A stretch of 16,793 bases of DNA from the NCBI GenBank assembly GCA_015063655.1, contig SVTU01000014.1, forward strand, positions 1 through 16,793. Reading direction: 5' to 3'. The notes beneath the pieces are model-generated. The model made no database searches. It was not told where the DNA came from and saw only the letters and a list, made by a program, of their open reading frames with translations. The DNA comes from Oscillospiraceae bacterium. GTDB lineage: Bacteria > Bacillota > Clostridia > Oscillospirales > CAG-272. Made by a program: the position numbers and the translations under genes. Shown in pieces: positions 13,980 to 16,793 of the stretch (position 1 is its first letter; each line of letters starts with the position of its first letter).

Positions 13980-15063
13980 CTGCCCCGTCTCCTTCCTTGT
14001 GCTCCGCTCCCTCTAAGAGCGGGTTTTCTTCCCCGATGATGCTGGAAATGCTTCCGCCCAGCTCATCGATGGTTTTGAGTACCTTTTTGTAGTCCATACG
14101 GCGAGGGCCGATCACGCCGATCACACCCACCGTTCTGCCGTTCTTGCGGATCGGCTTGAACACCAATGCCGAATTGTTCATCACCTTTACGGGGCTTTCC
14201 GAGCCGATCAGCACGTTGATGTCGTCGCTTTGCGGCTCTGACACAAGGTCAAGGATCTCCTCTTGATTTTCCAGCGTGCCCAACAGAGAGCTTAACTGCT
14301 CCTTATCGGCATACTCGGGATAATCCAAAAGGCGGTTAAGACCCGAATAGCGAAGCTCTCCGCCGTCAAACTCGTTCATGACCTCGTAGATGCACTTGAC
14401 CGCAGGGGCGATTAGAAAGGCATCGTCTCCCATCTCGTTCTCAAGCTCCATCATGATGGGCAGCGTGATGCCGTCTGCACTCACACCGCAAAGCCTTTTG
14501 TTAAGCAGAGAGGAAAGCTTGGCAAGCGCCTCGGGGCGTACCGTTGCCGTGGCCTTGACCTTTTTAGTCTTGACCGTACCGCCCGCCGTGATCATCACCA
14601 TAGCGAAGTGCTCACCGTCAATCAGGATCAGCTCGTAGCGTGCCATGGTGACCATGGATGCCTTGGGCTTGATGGCAATGCCCGTATAGTTGGTCATACT
14701 GGAAGCAAGCTTGGAGGCTGTCTCCAAGATCTGGTCGATCTCGGACATTTTGGATTTCAAGATTTGATTGATCTGCACGATATCCCGTGTGGCGTTGGCG
14801 TATTGCTCCACCAAGCTATCGACGTAGAAGCGATACCCAAGCTCGCTGGGCACACGCCCTGCCGAGGTGTGCGGCTGCTCCAAATACCCAAGCTGCTCAA
14901 GCTCTGCCATTTCATTGCGAATGGTGGCTGACGAACAGGAAAGCAAATTGTTCTGCACAATGTATTTAGAGCCAACCGGCTCGCCGCCCTCAATGTGAGC
15001 TTCGACCACGGCCTTGAGTATCTGCTTCTTACGCTCGCTCAACCCATCTGCATAGTGTGCCAA
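13972..15063 (-). CDS. hrcA: Heat-inducible transcription repressor HrcA
   Basis: HrcA represses class I heat-shock genes by binding the CIRCE inverted repeat and is kept active by GroEL. The N-terminal winged helix-turn-helix is clear: GLSERKKQILKAVVEAHI, EPVGSKYIV, SSATIRNEMAELEQLGYLEQ and PHTSAGRVPSELGYRFYVD. The GAF-like and dimerisation regions follow. I set the start at TTG 15063 (363 residues) because AGGAGG at 15071-15076 lies 7 bases upstream and the family begins close to LSERK. The in-frame GTG at 15129 would put the CIRCE operator partly inside the gene. It is first in the operon and overlaps grpE by 8 bases. Autoregulation by the CIRCE just upstream is expected. Confidence 0.96.
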   Translation of the reverse strand: MAHYADGLSERKKQILKAVVEAHIEGGEPVGSKYIVQNNLLSCSSATIRNEMAELEQLGYLEQPHTSAGRVPSELGYRFYVDSLVEQYANATRDIVQINQILKSKMSEIDQILETASKLASSMTNYTGIAIKPKASMVTMARYELILIDGEHFAMVMITAGGTVKTKKVKATATVRPEALAKLSSLLNKRLCGVSADGITLPIMMELENEMGDDAFLIAPAVKCIYEVMNEFDGGELRYSGLNRLLDYPEYADKEQLSSLLGTLENQEEILDLVSEPQSDDINVLIGSESPVKVMNNSALVFKPIRKNGRTVGVIGVIGPRRMDYKKVLKTIDELGGSISSIIGEENPLLEGAEHKEGDGADG

Positions 15064-15070
15064 TCTCTTT

Positions 15071-15076
15071 CCTCCT
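15071..15076 (-). promoter_or_regulatory. Ribosome binding site fixing the TTG start of hrcA
   Basis: AGGAGG on the minus strand lies 7 bases before TTG 15063-15061. It is the strongest such site between the CIRCE operator and the conserved HrcA N-terminus. Confidence 0.8.
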
Positions 15077-15122
15077 CTTTTTACGTTCCTGTGACGTTTG
15101 GAACGGCATTTTGCATCAGATT

Positions 15123-15149
15123 TTAGCACTCCTTTGCGTCAAGTGCTAA
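15123..15149. promoter_or_regulatory. CIRCE operator (HrcA binding site)
   Basis: TTAGCACTC, nine bases, then AAGTGCTAA on the plus strand matches the CIRCE consensus TTAGCACTC-N9-GAGTGCTAA with one mismatch. It sits at about +5 to +31 of the hrcA promoter, the usual place for repression by HrcA. Confidence 0.96.
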
Positions 15150-15160
15150 CCTCTGTATAA

Positions 15161-15189
15161 AATTTATCACTTTCGCGCCTCTTTGTCAA
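15161..15189 (-). promoter_or_regulatory. Promoter of the hrcA-grpE-dnaK-dnaJ-prmA operon
   Basis: On the minus strand, a perfect TTGACA (15189-15184), a 17-base spacer and TAAATT (15166-15161, 4 of 6 consensus bases) precede the CIRCE element. An A/T-rich stretch just upstream of the -35 could act as an UP element. Sigma-A control with HrcA repression is expected. Confidence 0.8.
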
Positions 15190-15225
15190 TAGTTTTTGCA
15201 AATTATTTTGTTAATTATTTATGAA

Positions 15226-15329
15226 CAGTGCTAATTTCAATTGTTCTGCCCCCCTGTTTTCTTCTATATATATTTACTATGCCCCGTTTTTCCCCCTTTA
15301 GCACTCTTTTTTCATGTTTTTTAGCACTC
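15226..15329. repeat. Three orphan CIRCE half-sites upstream of the hrcA promoter
   Basis: The half-site TTAGCACTC occurs at 15298-15306 and 15321-15329 in the same orientation, 23 bases apart. The opposite half CAGTGCTAA (one mismatch from GAGTGCTAA) is at 15226-15234. None forms a CIRCE with a 9-base spacer. The rest of the 342-base gap between hrcA and the flavoprotein gene holds only the hrcA promoter, CIRCE, C- and T-rich tracts and the terminator at 15340-15372. Confidence 0.75.
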
Positions 15330-15339
15330 GAAAGGATAT

Positions 15340-15372
15340 AAAAAGGACAGAGAATGGTACATCCTCTGTCCT
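15340..15372 (-). terminator. Intrinsic terminator of the NfnB/GltA gene
   Basis: AGGACAGAG (15344-15352) pairs with CTCTGTCCT (15364-15372); ATG/CAT can extend the stem after one mismatch. On the minus strand the stem runs into TTTTTATAT. It lies about 33 bases after the stop codon at 15406. Confidence 0.9.
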
Positions 15373-15405
15373 CTGTTCCCGGCAAGCACGATGCTTCAAA
15401 TAACG

Positions 15406-16785
15406 TTAACTCAGCGCACGGTCAATATCCATGGCGGCGGTCTTGCCCGCGCCCATGGCCAAGATCACGGTGGCCGCACCCGTAACGGCGTCTCCGCCTG
15501 CCCACACGCCGCTACGTGAGGTCTTGCCGTTCTCATCCGCTACAATACCGCCCCATCTTTGGGTCTCCAAGCCCTCGGTGGTGGCTTTGATCAAGGGATT
15601 GGGGGACGTACCAAGCGCCATGATCACGCAATCCACGTCCAGCGTAAATTCACTTCCCTCCTTGACCACAGGACGGCGGCGTCCCGAAGCGTCAGGCTCG
15701 CCAAGCGTCATTTCCACGCAGGTCATACCGCACACACTGCGGTTCTCGTCGCCAAGGATCTCGGTGGGATTGGTGAGCATCTTAAAGACGATACCCTCCT
15801 CCTCGGCATGGTCAACCTCCTCACGGCGGGCGGGCAGCTCATCTCTGCCCCGTCGGTAGACGATATAGACCTCTGCGCCCAAGCGTCTGGCACAGCGTGC
15901 GGCATCCATGGCCACGTTGCCGCCGCCCACCACAGCGACCCGACGGGGATGCTGAATGGGTGTGTCGCTGTCCTCTCGATAGGCCTTCATCAAATTGATA
16001 CGTGTTAAAAACTCATTGGCGGAATACACGCCCTTGAGGTTTTCACCCGCAATACCCATAAACTTGGGCAAGCCCGCACCCGTGCCGATAAAGATGGCTT
16101 CAAAGCCGTATTCCTCGATCAGCTCGTCGATGGAAATGGTCTTACCCACCACAGTGTTGGTCTCAACCGTCACGCCGAGCGCACGCAGTCCCTCGATCTC
16201 TCGGGCCACAATCGCCTTGGGCAAGCGGAACTCGGGAATACCGTATACCAGCACGCCGCCCGCCGTATGCAAAGCCTCAAACACGGTCACGTCATACCCC
16301 TTTTTGGCAAGCTCACCTGCGCAGGAAAGCCCCGAGGGGCCGGAGCCAATCACCGCTACCTTATGCCCGTTTGGCATGGGACGATCGACCGCAGCGTCCT
16401 CTTTGGCATTGTGGCGGTCGGCCACAAACCGCTCAAGACGTCCGATGGCCACAGACTCGCCTTTAATACCGCGAACACATTTCATTTCACACTGCGTTTC
16501 CTGAGGGCACACACGTCCGCACACGGCGGGAAGCGAGCTTGCCTCGCTGATGATGCGATACGCTCCCTCAAAGTCGCCCTCTGCCACCTTGGCAATAAAG
16601 GCGGGGATGTGGATATGTACGGGGCAGCCCTGCACGCAGGGCATATTCTTACAATTTAAGCATCTTTTTGCCTCATCGATGGCCTGCTCCTCGGTGTAGC
16701 CGAGGGCGACCTCGTCAAAATTCTTACTTCTGACCTCGGGGGACTGCACGGGCATTTCGTTTCTTGTGAGTGACATGTTTGCCAT
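15406..16785 (-). CDS. gltA: NADPH-dependent FAD/iron-sulfur oxidoreductase, NfnB/GltA type
   Basis: This 459-residue flavoprotein belongs to the glutamate synthase small-subunit family. In anaerobes it is annotated either as homotetrameric NADPH glutamate synthase (GltA) or as NfnB of the electron-bifurcating NADH-dependent ferredoxin:NADP oxidoreductase. The N-terminal double [4Fe-4S] domain has cysteines at 42, 45, 50, 54 and 89, 93, 99, 103. The FAD site is VAVIGSGPSGLSCAGELAKKG and the NADPH site is VAVVGGGNVAMDAARCARR. The C-terminal FAD motif is VWAGGDAVTGAATVILAMGAGKTAAMDI. A partial ribosome binding site (GGA) is visible at the right edge. An NfnA partner, if present, would lie just beyond it. 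Sequence alone does not separate the two roles. Confidence 0.93.
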   Translation of the reverse strand: MANMSLTRNEMPVQSPEVRSKNFDEVALGYTEEQAIDEAKRCLNCKNMPCVQGCPVHIHIPAFIAKVAEGDFEGAYRIISEASSLPAVCGRVCPQETQCEMKCVRGIKGESVAIGRLERFVADRHNAKEDAAVDRPMPNGHKVAVIGSGPSGLSCAGELAKKGYDVTVFEALHTAGGVLVYGIPEFRLPKAIVAREIEGLRALGVTVETNTVVGKTISIDELIEEYGFEAIFIGTGAGLPKFMGIAGENLKGVYSANEFLTRINLMKAYREDSDTPIQHPRRVAVVGGGNVAMDAARCARRLGAEVYIVYRRGRDELPARREEVDHAEEEGIVFKMLTNPTEILGDENRSVCGMTCVEMTLGEPDASGRRRPVVKEGSEFTLDVDCVIMALGTSPNPLIKATTEGLETQRWGGIVADENGKTSRSGVWAGGDAVTGAATVILAMGAGKTAAMDIDRALS

Positions 16786-16793
16786 ATTATTCC

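Noticed and set aside
15064..15129. Upstream GTG start adding 22 residues to HrcA
   Set aside because: The extra residues are basic and unlike the family. They would start within CIRCE, without a ribosome binding site, while TTG 15063 has an ideal one.
15249..15296. G-quadruplex from G-runs on the minus strand
   Set aside because: Only three runs of four or more G residues occur, and the spacing between two of them is too long for a standard quadruplex.

Overview
The window comes from a low-to-mid GC Gram-positive bacterium, most likely a Clostridia-class Firmicute. The evidence is the gene order hrcA-grpE-dnaK-dnaJ-prmA under a CIRCE operator, strong AAGGAGG-type ribosome binding sites, TTG starts, sigma-A-like promoters, and an anaerobe-type NfnB/GltA flavoprotein. 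TGA is a normal stop here. No RNA genes, CRISPR arrays or insertion sequences are visible. Almost everything is transcribed on the minus strand; the AraC regulator is the only convincing plus-strand gene.

Right to left, in the direction of transcription: (1) 16785-15406 encodes the NADPH/FAD/iron-sulfur flavoprotein NfnB/GltA and ends in a strong terminator at about 15340-15372. (2) 15189-9215 is the class I heat-shock operon. A TTGACA promoter and a CIRCE operator precede hrcA (TTG start), grpE, dnaK, dnaJ and prmA. Extra CIRCE half-sites lie further upstream, and hairpins sit in the grpE-dnaK and dnaK-dnaJ gaps. (3) 9181-6190 is a two-gene module. An AraC regulator (+) and a cytoplasmic glutaminase-A-like six-hairpin protein (-) diverge from overlapping promoters whose TATAAT boxes are exact inverted copies. 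Each gene ends in a terminator, and the two terminators share a sequence core. (4) 6175-1 is the start of a surface-polysaccharide operon. A near-consensus promoter, with a 15-bp palindrome just upstream, drives a DegT/PglE-type aminotransferase, a PglC-type phosphoglycosyl transferase, an ATP-grasp enzyme, a HAD phosphatase, a LicD-type transferase, a GT4 glycosyltransferase and a GT2 glycosyltransferase cut by the window edge. Gaps are short or overlapping, so this reads as one transcript.

In the polysaccharide operon the first two genes resemble the bacillosamine-type initiating module: amino-sugar formation, then transfer of the sugar phosphate to undecaprenyl phosphate. The following genes would extend and decorate the glycan. 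Base composition drops from about 50-58% GC to about 40% inside the phosphoglycosyl transferase gene, suggesting that the distal block was exchanged by recombination. The LicD gene is interrupted by one in-frame TGA, so this strain probably lacks that decoration unless the codon is read through.

The most notable observations are the LicD nonsense codon, the composition break, the AraC/six-hairpin module with its symmetrical promoter, and the orphan CIRCE half-sites. None amounts to a clearly new system; functions for the ATP-grasp/HAD pair and the six-hairpin enzyme are open.
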